A stretch of DNA of 64,000 nt, taken from assembly GCF_001625215.2 (NCBI RefSeq), contig NC_030387.2:806001-870000 (forward strand). The letters are read 5' to 3'. This DNA is from Daucus carota subsp. sativus. Lineage: Eukaryota; Streptophyta; Magnoliopsida; Apiales; Apiaceae. The notes beneath the pieces were generated by a model. The model saw only the letters and a list, made by a program, of their open reading frames with translations, was not told the DNA's origin and ran no database searches. This document shows, piece by piece, positions 1 through 11,668 of the stretch. The translations under genes and the position numbers were made by a program. Every line of letters starts with the position of its first letter. The stretch's first letter is position 1.

Positions 1-798
1 AAGGAGTCCTCCCATGAGCTTCCGCCGCAGTATAACCATATAGCCGCTCAGCCGTTTTGTTCCTAATGCCAGCATCAAAAACACCGAAACTCTAATTACA
101 ATCACCTCAATATCACTCCTTCAACCATATCAAAACATCTACTAGTACAAATTCCAAAAGTCCAATCACTAAATTCACTACATAAACACATAAAACCTCG
201 ATAAATTAATAAAACACGCAATTTTAATCCCGATAAACGAATAAAATTCTCCAACCATCCTAACAAGCTCACTACTAATAACACATAAAACCTCGATAAA
301 TTAATCAAACACACAATTAATAAAATTCTCGGACCATCCTGACAAGCAAATTATCGAAATTTCCAAATTTCAAAAAACAAAAACAAAATCAACTCACCAG
401 TAAAAAATATGAAAATTGGTATCAAAAATGTGAACAGACTGACCCATAGACTCCAAAATATTCAAATACTGACTATCAGTAAACTTCATCTTCATCTCCG
501 GCACCACCCCACCACCACCACCACCACCTCTACTCTCCCTCTGCAACGGCGACGAATGTCTACCACCCATGTTCATCCCACCGTCACACCCACTTCCGGC
601 GACTCTCCGGCGAGCAGGAGCCGTTGACCTTCTTTGCGGAGATATAGATTGTGATCTTTGCCGTTCACCTCTACTGTGATGATCACCTGATATTATAAGT
701 CTTGTCATCTCTTGTTTGAGCTGTGCATGCCCTGCTTCGAGCTCTTGGATCTTCTTCAGCAGGAGCTCCTCGCCTGGGGGACCACTTGTGTTCTCCAT
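1..798 (-). CDS. PAS-domain Raf-like MAPKKK, N-terminal exons (partial)
   Basis: The first two exons of a gene on the minus strand run off the left edge. Exon 1 is 798 to 398, from ATG at 796-798; exon 2 is 62 down to 1 and continues outside. The donor reads TG|GTGAGT and the acceptor TTAG|GAAC, so a Trp codon is split and the frame closes as FHIFYW-NKTAERLYGYTAAEA. The protein starts with a short helical segment (residues about 8-35, ELLLKKIQELEAGHAQLKQE), then an Arg/Ser-rich and poly-Gly stretch. From about residue 105 the beginning of a PAS domain follows (LNILESMGQSVHIFD, then ERLYGYTAAEA). This arrangement is typical of plant PAS-containing Raf-like kinases, whose C-terminal kinase domain would lie to the left of this window. 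PAS sensing and kinase function are inferred from the family; only the N terminus is visible. Confidence 0.8.
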
Positions 799-2084
799 TC
801 TTGAACAGTGCGTGTGTGTGTGTGAAGAAGAGAGGTTAGGTGTAGACAGTTATTGGATCTGTGTGATTCTCTTCTTTCCTACACTAAATTCTCATAGCGT
901 GTCTGTGTAATCAAGGAAGATTATAAAGTTTGTGTGTTCTTGTTGGCTTTTGTTTTTGTTTATCCAATTATCCTCGTTTTTTATTTCTTTATGTTCCATT
1001 GTTATCGGTATTTTAATTAATATTTCGTTCTAAAAGTTGATGATTAAATCACCGGTTAATTTATATGAGTATTTCGTAATTTGTTAAACTGGTTAAATAT
1101 CTGACTATTTATATAAGAAAAATATCAGAAATACAAAAAACATTATTTTCAAATTTTTTCCCCAAATACAAGTGAAAATGTATGATTGAATCCTCACACA
1201 CTAATAATAATGGGACCACCTGTATACACATCAACGAGCCGATTAAAATAGTTATATGTCTGTCACGTCATTCGATAAAATATTTTGAAAATAAATTTTG
1301 GATAAGTAGAATTACTTATTAATTTAACATCCGATAAATATAATTAATCTCTGATTAGTCATTGTTGCATGACTTCACCGATTATTGTTATATATATTCT
1401 ATATGTTGAGTTAAGGATTCCGCATTTTTTGAAATAGGAGTGTGGTGTTACGGTGATGCTCCGCAATATTTTTACTGTTTGAACTAATATTCTATTTGTT
1501 CATCCAATTTTTAAATTTAACCAAAGCATGGAATTTAAGGAAGCTATAAAATGATGCAAGAAAACCAAGAAATACAAATAAAATGATAGATTATTGCTAT
1601 TTAATTGATAAAATATCAAAAGTTAATGAACCTAGTTCGGAGAAAGTATTACCTTGTTTTTTAAAAATTTTAAAATTTTGTATAAAATGTCCAGAATATT
1701 TTTTTTTTTATGTTTTCCTAGAAAACACGCACATAAATTCTTAATTCTTTTTAGATATTCTTCCTGATAAGACATGAATCTATGTTATAATTGTGTCAAA
1801 AATCTTTGAACAACCGCATGCTAAGTAAGCTTCATCTGATTTAGAGGAGCGTGTTAATCACGCCTTATTTCATTGCCAATGAATGTTTAAAAGAAAGATG
1901 GTTTTGTTAACAATCGCGTAGAAGATACACTTTTTCAACCTGCTTATCAAACCGTCCACTCCTCAATTTATTCTTTAAATAATTGTTTTACATACTTTTA
2001 ACATGACACTGATAATGACATAAAGGAATGACTTTTATCTTGTCAGTATTAGAATTTGCTCGTGAGATCCAAATGAGTTACATG
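799..2084. other. Intergenic, upstream of the PAS kinase gene
   Basis: This AT-rich stretch has no reading frame I can support. The first few hundred bases are the probable 5' leader and promoter of the minus-strand PAS kinase gene. A short GTGT run lies at 810-823 just before its start codon. Confidence 0.5.
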
Positions 2085-2567
2085 CGGGGCCGTAACCAAC
2101 CAAACGGTTCGTGAGTTACTCGAGTTCAGCTCGTAAAATATTCAAATTTGATTCGGTAATAATCGAGCCGAGCTCGAACTCGAGCTATTTGAATGTTTTA
2201 CGGAGCCGAGCTCGAGCTTCAAATTACTCGGCTCGTAAGGTTCGTGAGCCTTGTCGAGCCTCTACTATTTTTAAATTTTTTATTATAAATATATTTTCAC
2301 AAATATATTTAATATTTTAATTTATAATTCATATATTTAATCGAATCGAACTCGAGCCAAACCGATCACATTTTGAGTTTTTGTCAATATTTAGTGACTT
2401 GATTCGAGCTTTCGAGCCAAACTCAAGCCTATCGAACAGTTTATAAGCCGAGTTTCGAACTTGAAATTAAAAGTTCGGTCGAATTTGAACTCGAGTCACG
2501 AACTTTTTAGTCAAGCTCGAGCCGAGTCTAGCAGTGTTCGACTCGGCTCGGTTCGATTACATCCCTC
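2085..2567. mobile_element. hAT-like MITE rich in GAGCTCG/CGAGCC motifs
   Basis: This 483-bp non-coding element is packed with CGAGCC, GAGCTCGA and their complements on both arms. The left end reads CGGGGCCGTAACC and the right end, reverse-complemented, GAGGGATGTAATCG, which gives a weak terminal inverted repeat resembling the CAGGG-type ends of hAT elements. It is flanked by GTTACATG at 2077-2084 and ATTACATC at 2568-2575, an 8-bp target duplication with 6 of 8 bases matching. No transposase frame is present, so it is non-autonomous and old. Confidence 0.6.
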
Positions 2568-2912
2568 ATTACATCATTTTGTAATATCCATAATAAATTT
2601 AAATTTATTGATAATATTCCATAATTTCATGATATACACATTACACATATTTTAATATTTATGTAAAATAATTTTATCAAAGAAATTGTTATGTTAAATA
2701 AATTTATAATAATCAATAAATCGATTGGATATGTATATATTAAAAATTTTGGGAAACATAAGCCGGTTGTCGTGCATTCAAATTCTGTGGGAACTAGTTT
2801 AATGAAGTTTGTTGTGTCTGTTGTCATGGACCGCACGCTCACAGAGTCGGTCAAAACCAAAGCCATGCTTTTGGTAATTAAGAGTGAATGAAGTAGCGGC
2901 ACTAATACAATA

Positions 2913-3172
2913 CTCCCTCCGTCTCTAAATACTTTTCCTGTTTGTATTTTTTACGTTTGCCAACACACATTTTTAATCGTTAATATCTTTCATTTCGTAG
3001 TAGCATTAAATATAAAAACTTCACTGTATTAAAGTACTCGTGAATACGAATCTAACAAGATCACTCATGATTATATTTAGTTTTTATAAATTAGATATAA
3101 ATTAGTAATTTATATTATGTTATGAACAGTACCGACATCCCAAATAGGAAAAGAATAAAAAAACGGAGGGAG
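2913..3172. mobile_element. Stowaway-type MITE
   Basis: Terminal inverted repeats CTCCCTCCGT and ACGGAGGGAG bound a 260-bp AT-rich non-coding body, flanked by TA on both sides (2911-2912 and 3173-3174). This is the standard Stowaway/Tc1-mariner MITE layout; other copies occur at about 18.7, 24.8, 53.8 and 60.8 kb. Confidence 0.85.
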
Positions 3173-3287
3173 TACTTATTTATTGTACAGTACGGCGCTG
3201 GTTTTTGTCGGGCTTATAAGTTAATTACTTAGCGGGTGTTTATGTACAGCTTAAAAGCCTAGTTTCTGGGTTTATAAGTTATAAACA

Positions 3288-3666
3288 CTTATTCGTAGCG
3301 TTTGTGTGAAAAGTTAGGAAGCACTTATAAAAAGTTATGAATGCTAATTTTTGTTTTAGGACTTCTACCTCCTTCCCAAACACTTTAATCCCTTCTAAGT
3401 CTTAATTTGCTTCAAACTTCGACTCCGCTTTTTTATTTTAATCAAAAATCACTTATTTTAAGCTCACTCAGATGGTTCCTTATTCGTATAAAATGTCAAA
3501 AGAATATATTTACAAACAAGAAGTTATGAATATTAACTTTTATTTTATGACTTATACTTTTTCCTAAACAATTTAATCATGTATAAGGTTAACTTGGTTT
3601 TAACTTTTACTTCACCTTTTTATTTTAAAAACAAATCATTATTTTAGTCTCACCCGAAAAGTCCCT
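3288..3666. repeat. Diverged direct duplication, unit about 190 bp
   Basis: Two diverged copies sit head to tail, about 3288-3477 and 3478-3666. Shared landmarks in the same order are CTTATTCGTA, AAGTTATGAAT, a T-rich block, AAACA(A/C)TTTAATC and a final TTTTTTATTTTAA block ending in CTCAC. The first copy is preceded by GGGTGTTTATG and the second ends in CACCCG, so the whole could be an old transposon with weak inverted ends. No target duplication was found. Confidence 0.5.
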
Positions 3667-4587
3667 ACGTTTTTCTAAATTTATGAGTCGGTTGTCTATG
3701 AGATTTTATTTTCAATCCCCTGCCATTGTCTCATTTTAATATTTTTATTTTTATATAATTTATCATGACAACTAAACATAGCTATCCTTGCAAAAATTTA
3801 ATTCAATATAAAATTAAGAATTTCTGTGTCCTGTATAAGCGCAATTATTTTCAACCCAACATAAGTTCAGAAAGATGAAGGGAATTGGGTGTTTCTAACT
3901 TTTGTATAGTGATCCGTATTCAAAAACACAAGATATTTTGCATGAGAAGTCGGATTTTTTCAATAAAATTAGATTTATGCTTTTCTGACAAGCTCATGTA
4001 AATAAGATTTAAGAAGATCGGAAACGAGGTATAAGAAGTTAAGAAAGGAGTTAACAGGTAAAACAATCACTGAACCCATGATCAAAAACGATCACTGAAC
4101 CCATGATCAACTTATAGCTTGATCATTGAATTCAAAAAATTTATAAACGGATCATAAAATTAGATTTAACTTGCAGTCAATTATTTTCTATATAAATATT
4201 ATTTTTTTATTAAAAGTTTAAAATAATTTGCTAAAGGAGCCCAACTCCATCCCAAGATACAGAATCCACGTCAAAGAGGGGGTTATGATTTATGAACGAA
4301 GACAAACGCCATGCGAACTTCCAACTTTACAAACAAGAAACTAAAAAGGCTATCTTCTCGTCATCCTTATTATTGTTGCGTGCACAATAAACTTAAGCAC
4401 AGCCTAACATGGGGTGAAATATGAAACTGCTAATTTAGAGAAATTCATATAAACCGGGACGTTTTAACTTTTACGTTAACTAAGACTCTCGCCTAGAGTA
4501 ATATGTTAAGCAAACTCATGTGTACGTCGAATCTTGGGTGGTTTACAGGGTAAGTGGTCAACTCGTTGACAAATGATAAAATAAAAT

Positions 4588-4752
4588 GAGTAGTGCTAGG
4601 TGCACATAATTGTGTACAGAAAATTTGTACATAATGATTTGGCAAGTGATGTGGTGGATTTTAATTGGGGTGGTTGGTGTAAATGCAGGAGACCATCCTA
4701 TTAAAATCCACCACATGTTTTTGTATACAATTATGTGCACCAAGTATTTTCC
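4588..4752. mobile_element. Mutator-like MITE, 165 bp with 9-bp target duplication
   Basis: The arms are inverted: GGTGCACATAATTGTGTACA on the left matches GGTGCACATAATTGTATACA from the right on the other strand, and the repeat continues inside with GTGGTGGATTTTAAT on both arms. A perfect 9-bp direct repeat AAATAAAAT lies at 4579-4587 and 4753-4761. Nine-base duplications are the mark of Mutator-type transposition. There is no coding capacity. Confidence 0.75.
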
Positions 4753-7700
4753 AAATAAAATTAACTTGTAAATACACGCCGACACAAACAAGCTACATAG
4801 ATGTATTATATCCGTGCATTTCGACAGGCATCTCTGGTGCAAGTTGTTCTTCATCCGATTGTAAATATCAAATATGTAAACAAAGTTCGTATAAAATTAA
4901 CATACATCTATAATTAAACTCTTTACCGTGTTTTCAACCCTATAAGTTTCTGATTTAAAATTAATTTAACAAATTATGTTATAAATAAAACTCATAATAA
5001 GCAAACTTTTATCTATTCTATCATTGTATGAAATTATAAAGAACTTCTCTGCATGTTTATAGTAAAATTATACATCATCTTTTTCATGCTCTGTTATGCA
5101 ATATATATTATTTATAATAATATAAATAATAATAACATGCGAGTAAAATGTTGTTCTAACAAATTTTATATAATCTACCGCTATAACTTGGCCAATGAAT
5201 TTTAATCTGACACAGTCAAATTACTTAACACAGAAGTTACGTACGTGTGCACAGCATATCCACTTGCTAAGCAGAAACGGAGCAGTACATAATTTTGGTT
5301 ATAAAAGCCAAAAGTCGCCTTATCTTCTTAGCCAGATGCTACCAAACCAAATACCAGAAAAATGTCTATGATCACTGTATCTAAACATTTAAAGGCTGCA
5401 TGCAGTTGTCAACTTGACCTCACTGTCTCAACTTCTATCCTTGTCTTCCTTAATGGACAGGAGAACTATTATACGAGTAATAAATTATTTTTTTTATTAT
5501 TACAATATTACATTAGGGTTTGGTCAACTAGCTACAATCTTGACAGGTTAATAAAATTTTCTAATTTCAGTCCTTTTTTTTAAATAAACAGATACTACAC
5601 AGTAGAGTCATTCAGAGTGTGGAATGTAGATATACAATTCAAATGAAGAGAAATTATTCATAGTCCATATATCCTTTTTTACATATTTGTTTGTTTTTTA
5701 TACGTAATAAAATATATAAAAATGATAATCTTGATTATTTTTATATAGTTTTTCCGAATATAAATATAAAATATAAATTTTCATGAACTAAAACAAAAAT
5801 CAACAAATAGAAATATATTGTTTATAATACCCGACAAGAAATTAAAAATAAATGTAAAAAGAGACGGAGAGAATAATCAGTCAAAACCAAATAATTTTGA
5901 TGTTAATGCACAGTATGAGCAACAAAGTAGAGGATGTTTGTGGTCTAGAATCTCCTTGGCCAGTCCTGCATTCAAAATGTGTGGATTATATTAAAAAGAA
6001 ACATACATAAAGCAACTAGCCAAGGTTTCTCAACACTCCACATATTTCTACAAATATATAATCACAACATCTCATATCAATCGATTAGAAAGAATTTATG
6101 GGCATTATATAAACAAATAACTAGTTTATAACAATTTATTAGGGTTTTGGAATCCCCTTTTGATTGTTGGATCGAGTTCTACACGCGGAAGTGCAGACTG
6201 GGCTTTGGGCCCCCAGTTCTCTAAGTTTTGATCGTAAGATCTTAAGATGTCACTCCGTATATCCATCACGCATTCACGCCCCAAAAAATCTCTTACTATA
6301 TTTTTAATAACAAATTATACTTTCAAAAAAAAAAATAATAACAAATTATAAATAATTATTTTTAAGTGAAAAGATGACCTCCCAAGAAGAGTGATATTAG
6401 TAATATATTAATAATACTATTGTAATATGATTTTAAACTATTTTAAGAAAAATGCTAGGTAATTCAAAAAACGTTTATAATTTTTTTTCCAAATCTAGTT
6501 GACAAGATTCATATTAATATTTTATACTCTCTAGGTAGCTCATCTTAGGGGATGAGAGTTTGACACGCATTTTAATACTCCTCGAAAACATAGTTTTGTA
6601 CCTTATGTTTTAATCTTTTTTTCTTCTGAATAAAAATTTGATGTTAGTATTTTTATACACAAAAAAAATCTCAAAAACAAATTACGGAACTATATTTTAT
6701 AAGAGGCTTAAAATACGTGTCGAACAGTGAAAAAAATTATAAAAAAATAGAGGAACTGAGGTAGTAATAATAAAAACATGTATGAACATCAACGACCTAA
6801 TTAAAACAGATCTATCTGTTAGCCAAGTTATTTGAGAAAAGAATTTAGAGATATAATTTGAGACACTAGCCCTACTCTTATTTTAATACTATTACTTTAT
6901 TCAGAAAGAAGTAAAAAGTGATATAATTACCGATGATGCATATGGATCCTTAAAATTTTTGTTTGGCTCCAGTTAAATACGATTTGGAAAAACAGAGGTG
7001 TAGCCGTGTAGGCATGAACATAGCCCACAAGTGCATGAGTGGGAGATTGTCAACTCATGTCGAAATATCATATCGTAACAAGATTGTTGTCACAGTGAAA
7101 ATTAAGCCAATCTTATCATATATACAGTACTCTCCCACACGGAAGCTAATATCACCTTTAGATGAATATCTCAATATATATCTTCGAAAATTTAAGATAC
7201 AATTCCTAAATTTCCGAATCTAATTTCACTGCAGGTCAAGTTGAGCTCACTTTTGATCTTAAGTACAGTTACATCGAAACATTACTGTATTTTGTATGAT
7301 ATTTCATGTGCTCTTTCATGCAAACAAAATAAAAACTAAAAAGTTAGATAATTGATAACGAATCTAGTACTAAGGCCGGGATATGTGTCCTCCTTAAAAA
7401 ACTTTCTGACATCTTTTCATAATTTCAAATTTTACACAATTATAAAAAGACCCTTATAAAATTTAAAAAATATAATAAATGTTATATGAAAATTTGCTTG
7501 GTGTTTTTAGAAAATTCCTCCTAAATCCATCCTTGATAAAAAATATAATCAATCTTTCAATCTTCGGCGTCTGCAAGTAAGAATCTATATTTCTTATATA
7601 TATAGCTTGGTAGGTGGTCTCGAATACACGAATAATATTATCATACATTTAACAAAAAAAGGTGTTAGATTTTAAAAATTCTAGATAATTTTTGGCTCAA

Positions 7701-7853
7701 TAATACTGTAACATCTTGTATATATACATCATAAACTTAAAATTAAGCTGTTAAGCCCTTTTTTCCCATATATATATTGAAATGCTTGATGCAGTATATT
7801 CAGGCTAGCTATACCACCTCAGTCGCTCACCTGGAACAAAGCTGCAGCCTTTA
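4753..7853. other. Intergenic, upstream of the pectin methylesterase
   Basis: I find no convincing gene here. A TATA-like TTATAAAAG near 5300 is followed by an open frame of 73 codons from 5362, but it has no recognisable motif and no supported splice partner. The last few hundred bases contain the presumed pectin methylesterase promoter, with AT-rich TATATATAT tracts around 7715-7780. Confidence 0.4.
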
Positions 7854-9501
7854 ATGGAGGTAAAAAGTAAAAATAAGCTTCCTAATTTTCAAAATATACT
7901 TTTTTCGTATCTTGTTTCTGATAATGATGCGAATTTGCAGAGAATATTGTTATGCATCATCATGCTGTGTTCAACATGGGCCATCCAAGCCAGACCTTTT
8001 GATGTAGTTGTGGCAAGAGATGGTTCCGGAAATTTCGACAAAATCTCTGAAGCTGTTGCAGCTGCACCTGATCGAAGCTCGGAGAAATACTACATCAGAA
8101 TCAAAAGGGGTACCTATGCAGAGCACATTCGCATTGGAACTGAGAAAACAAACCTTGTTTTTGTTGGAGATGGTATGGATGTTACTATCATTACTAACAG
8201 CAGGAGTAACCATTCAGGCTATAGTATCTTTGAATCTGCTACAGTAGGCAAGTCTGTTTTCACCTCATAAATTGTTACTCTCCTTGTGGCCGAATTTTAT
8301 CCATTTCTCCATTTTGATGATCGGAATTTCAAATTTGTTATAGGGTGTCTCAGATATCGTTTTAATTCATCGGGGCCACCATTTTAAGAAAAAAAATATT
8401 AATTTTTTCTTAAAGAATTAGCGCCCGGCCATTCTTTTTAACATAAAAAAATATGACGGTATTTTCGTAAATTTGAAATTATGTCCACTAAAGTACAAAA
8501 ATAGATGAAATTTGGCGGACAGTCTGCATTTTACTCGTTTTGTTATTAATAGTTCGATACTTCTGTTGTAAAAATTGATGATTAATCCTGATTAGTTACC
8601 GATTAGTCCATGTTCCGTAACTTGTCCAACTGATAAAATTTCTGATTATTTCATTAAGCATCCGATAAATCTCCGATTGATCCTTATTCTGTATCTTCAT
8701 CGATTAAGTCTGATTCTCGCTTTTTACAACACTGTGTCTGTTTGATACTATCAAGAAGCCTGACGGGCATTATTTAATGTTTGTGTAACTTTGTACTTGT
8801 GCACTTGTTAATCAGATGTTGAAGGTGATGGATTTATAGCAAAGGGCATAACATTCATGAACTCTGCTGGACCAAACAATGGCCAAGCAGTCGCAATGAA
8901 GAGTAGTTCAAATTTATCAGCATTCTATCAATGCCGATTCAAAGGCTACCAGGACACACTCTTTGTCGACAAAGGCCTCCAATTTTACAGAGACAGTGAA
9001 ATTTACGGCAACACAGATTTTATATTTGGGAATGCCGCGGCTGTGTTCCAAAACTGTCACATATTTGTCCTGAATCCTACGACGAACCATGCATGTGTGA
9101 TCACCGCGCAAGGAAGAGTAAGCAACGACGTTTTCACGGGCATTGTAATTCATAAATGCACAATTGTAGCTGCAGATGGTTTCAGAAAGGGGACTAAAAC
9201 TTACTTGGGCAGGCCATGGTCAAGTTTATCGACTGTCGTTATACTTGAGTCCTTTTTAGATGATTTGATAGACCCCAAGGGGTGGCTTCAGTGGAACAGA
9301 GTTGATCCTCAGCATAGTTCATTGTATTATGGGGAATATGGGAATCAAGGCCCTGGAGCTGACACTAGTAGAAGAGTAAAATGGAGAGGAGTAAAAATCT
9401 TGGATTTTACTGAGGCTAATAAATTTAGTGTGAGGAATTTTATCAGGGGACAGACTTGGATACCTTTTACCAATATTCCTTTTCTGCCTGATCTTAAGTA
9501 G
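7854..9501 (+). CDS. Pectin methylesterase (type without PRO region)
   Basis: Removes methyl esters from homogalacturonan in the cell wall. Exon 1 is 7854-8247 and exon 2 is 8816-9501 (359 codons). The intron uses a GC donor (AG|GCAAGT) and an ATCAG acceptor; only this choice joins SATV to DVEGDGFIAKG in frame. All five family blocks are present: GTYAEH, QAVAM, GYQDTLF, DFIFGNAAAVFQ and LGRPW, including both catalytic Asp, the transition-state Gln residues and the Arg. There is no N-terminal PMEI-like region, so it is the short secreted class. A second possible intron of 81 bp (7860-7940, GAG|GTAAAA to TTTGCAG|AG) would leave a two-codon first exon and give a clean signal peptide beginning MERILLCIIMLC, for 332 residues. 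The unspliced N terminus is polar and poor as a signal, so I favour the spliced form. Confidence 0.92.
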
Positions 9502-9879
9502 TTAGATGCTGCAGTTGTATCAGCCCATGATAACTATATGTACCAGTGTAAGAACTATATGTTAATCAAGGTGAAATTAGTTTGAAGTATTTTGGTCAGT
9601 GACTTAATTTTTTTTGAAATTTTAGCTTTTGATTACTCATACGTCACAAGTGACCCATAAATCGGTTTTATTTTTATTATTATATTTTTAACAACTCATG
9701 AGTCATTAATAAGTCTAAATTACTCAAGCAGATATTTTAAATTCTCAACTTATCACGTTAAATTATATCATTTTTCTTTTTTAAACAGCCATATCATTAT
9801 CACAAGAAATCAAACATTAGAGCCTCCACCACACATAAAGGAGGAAATGTGAACATAACACGACAGAAAGCTAAACAAG

Positions 9880-10330
9880 GATACCTAGCTAACTCATGAG
9901 CTACCCTGTTAAGGTTTCTCCGAACAAAACTAACTGATACATACCTAAGTTGTTGAAGTTTCTGACAGCAGCAATCTATGGCTTCCCCACCTCCAAGTAC
10001 TTAATAGTAACATTCTAAATGGCCTGAACTGTAAGGTGAGAGTCTGTCTCAATGTAAACCTTCTTGTTTTCCAACTGCTGATCTGAAACCCATGACAAAG
10101 GTTCACGGACACCTATCGCCTCAGCCTCAAAAACAGAATCTGGAGCTTGTAAACACAGAGTTTTGCCAGCAACAAACGTTCCATCGTGATCTCTCACGAC
10201 CATGCCTACTGTAAAAGCCTAGCTCCTCCCCTGGTAACTGGTAAGATAGCGGCGTCCACGTTTATTTTGAAAGAATCCACCAGATAAGCTGTGATAAGAC
10301 GAAAGACGCTCCATTACCCCCTTCAAGCTT
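9880..10330 (-). pseudogene. Decayed non-LTR retrotransposon RNase H fragment
   Basis: The minus strand encodes a piece of the plant LINE-type RNase H domain. An open stretch at 10203-10015 reads MVVRDHDGTFVAGK, then FEAEAIGVREPL and KKVYIETDSHLTVQAI. Upstream near 10270 a broken FKINVDAAI remnant is visible, and downstream near 9925 SVSFVRRNLNRVAHELAR. Stops and frame breaks separate the pieces, and no reverse transcriptase remains. Confidence 0.7.
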
Positions 10331-10339
10331 TCATAACAA

Positions 10340-10920
10340 TAACAGATAACTGAACATTGACCCCCTTGTCTGGCATAAATTAAGCATCAGAAGAGAGGCG
10401 GTGTTTACCACTGCAACATGCTCAAGCAATTTTCAACAAAACAATATCTACGAAGATACCCCCAAAATATCTGTTTAATCAAATAATTATTCCAAACCAA
10501 CTTAAACAAAATCAAAAATAATAAGCAACACGTCCAAGAACACTGAACAGTTTGCAAAATGTTATGTTCAATATCATATTTCCATCAGCAACTCAGGTTT
10601 ACACAATTCAGATGAAGAAGAACTGCTACGATTCAAAGCTAGTATTATTGTAAAGCCCATGCAATATGGGGCCTGCTTGACAAGGGGGCCCAAGTTTTAA
10701 AATAACAAGAATTCTATTATTTCTCTCAACTTACGGAATCCAAGTCTCAAAATAACAAGAATTCTATTATTTCTCCACAATTACTGAACCCACTCCCCCA
10801 CCTACAACTTAAAAGATAAGTTTTGGAGGCGTTAATATAAATATAGTGTACTTGCATTGATATATCCAGTAACTTATTTCTTCTCTTAACTATCTTCATA
10901 TCAGTTTGCAGGTTGATAAA
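10340..10920. other. Intergenic and leader of the small membrane protein gene
   Basis: No gene is seen. A short direct repeat (CAAGTTTTAAAATAACAAGAATTCTATTATTTCTC-like) occurs twice around 10690-10780. The sequence TATCAGTTTGCAG ending at 10911 looks like a 3' splice acceptor, so the following gene may have a 5' UTR intron. Confidence 0.4.
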
Positions 10921-11214
10921 ATGTGGCTCATTATCTTTTGTATTGCGGTGTTTGTATCATTCAGTGTTATTACGGGCATGGTTATAGATTATTGGGTCTC
11001 ACGTTATCACGAAAAAAAAGTTGATGCTACAAATGCCATTCTGTCATGTATTATGATCATATTCTTGGTTGGTCTGTCTCTTTGTTCGGCGTGTGCTCAT
11101 ATGAAAGGGCTTCGAGACGAGATAGTTGCCCAAGAAATGCGTCAACAACAATGCTCAACAACTGAGACAACCAAGTCGCAAGACAACAAAGTTCATCATA
11201 ATGATATGGTATAA
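10921..11214 (+). CDS. Small protein with two membrane segments (family member A)
   Basis: A 97-residue protein I do not recognise. It starts at ATG 10921; the frame is open for five more codons upstream, but those lie before a TTTGCAG|G acceptor-like site and contain no ATG. Residues about 2-22 and 38-58 are strongly hydrophobic, separated by a charged loop (YWVSRYHEKKVDA). The C-terminal tail of about 40 residues is hydrophilic and Gln/Thr-rich. The gene at 57691-58083 shares the ITGMVID...YH core and the two-segment layout, and 29.3 kb holds a broken nucleotide-level copy, so this is a real gene family. It lies tail to tail with the receptor kinase. The function is unknown; a helical-hairpin membrane anchor or small interacting protein is possible. 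Confidence 0.6.
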   Translation: MWLIIFCIAVFVSFSVITGMVIDYWVSRYHEKKVDATNAILSCIMIIFLVGLSLCSACAHMKGLRDEIVAQEMRQQQCSTTETTKSQDNKVHHNDMV

Positions 11215-11668
11215 TTGGTAGAAGCATATAGTAAGAGCATGTATCTAAGTTTATCTAATATTTGTTATTAGTTTTTTTTTCATTGTTCCATTCCGATCAA
11301 TAAAGTAAGTACTTGATGATTTGAATTTTTCTCCTTGGCTGTAATGTAGCTTTTTTTATGTTATTCCGATCAATAAAGTAAGTACATGTACAGAGATGCT
11401 CTTGTGTAAATTGATCAATGCTGCAGAAACAACCACAATTTGCGGTGTTATGTAGCTGTTATCAGGCCAACACTTGCTAGAATCAGAAACAAAGACAGAA
11501 AGTTTGAATAATAAAAAGGAAACATAATACTCATACAGAATGCTATGTTCAGCAAATATAAGAAGACAGAATAATGGAAGAGTACATATGAGAAGTTATT
11601 CTTCAGACACCAGGACAGTAAATATCCAGAGCCTATTTTTTGGATGAAAATGTAAATTCTCATTTGCA

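Noticed and set aside
2111..2655. Open frames of 64-69 codons in the GAGCTCG-rich element
   Set aside because: Low-complexity repeats of a non-coding MITE remove stops by chance.
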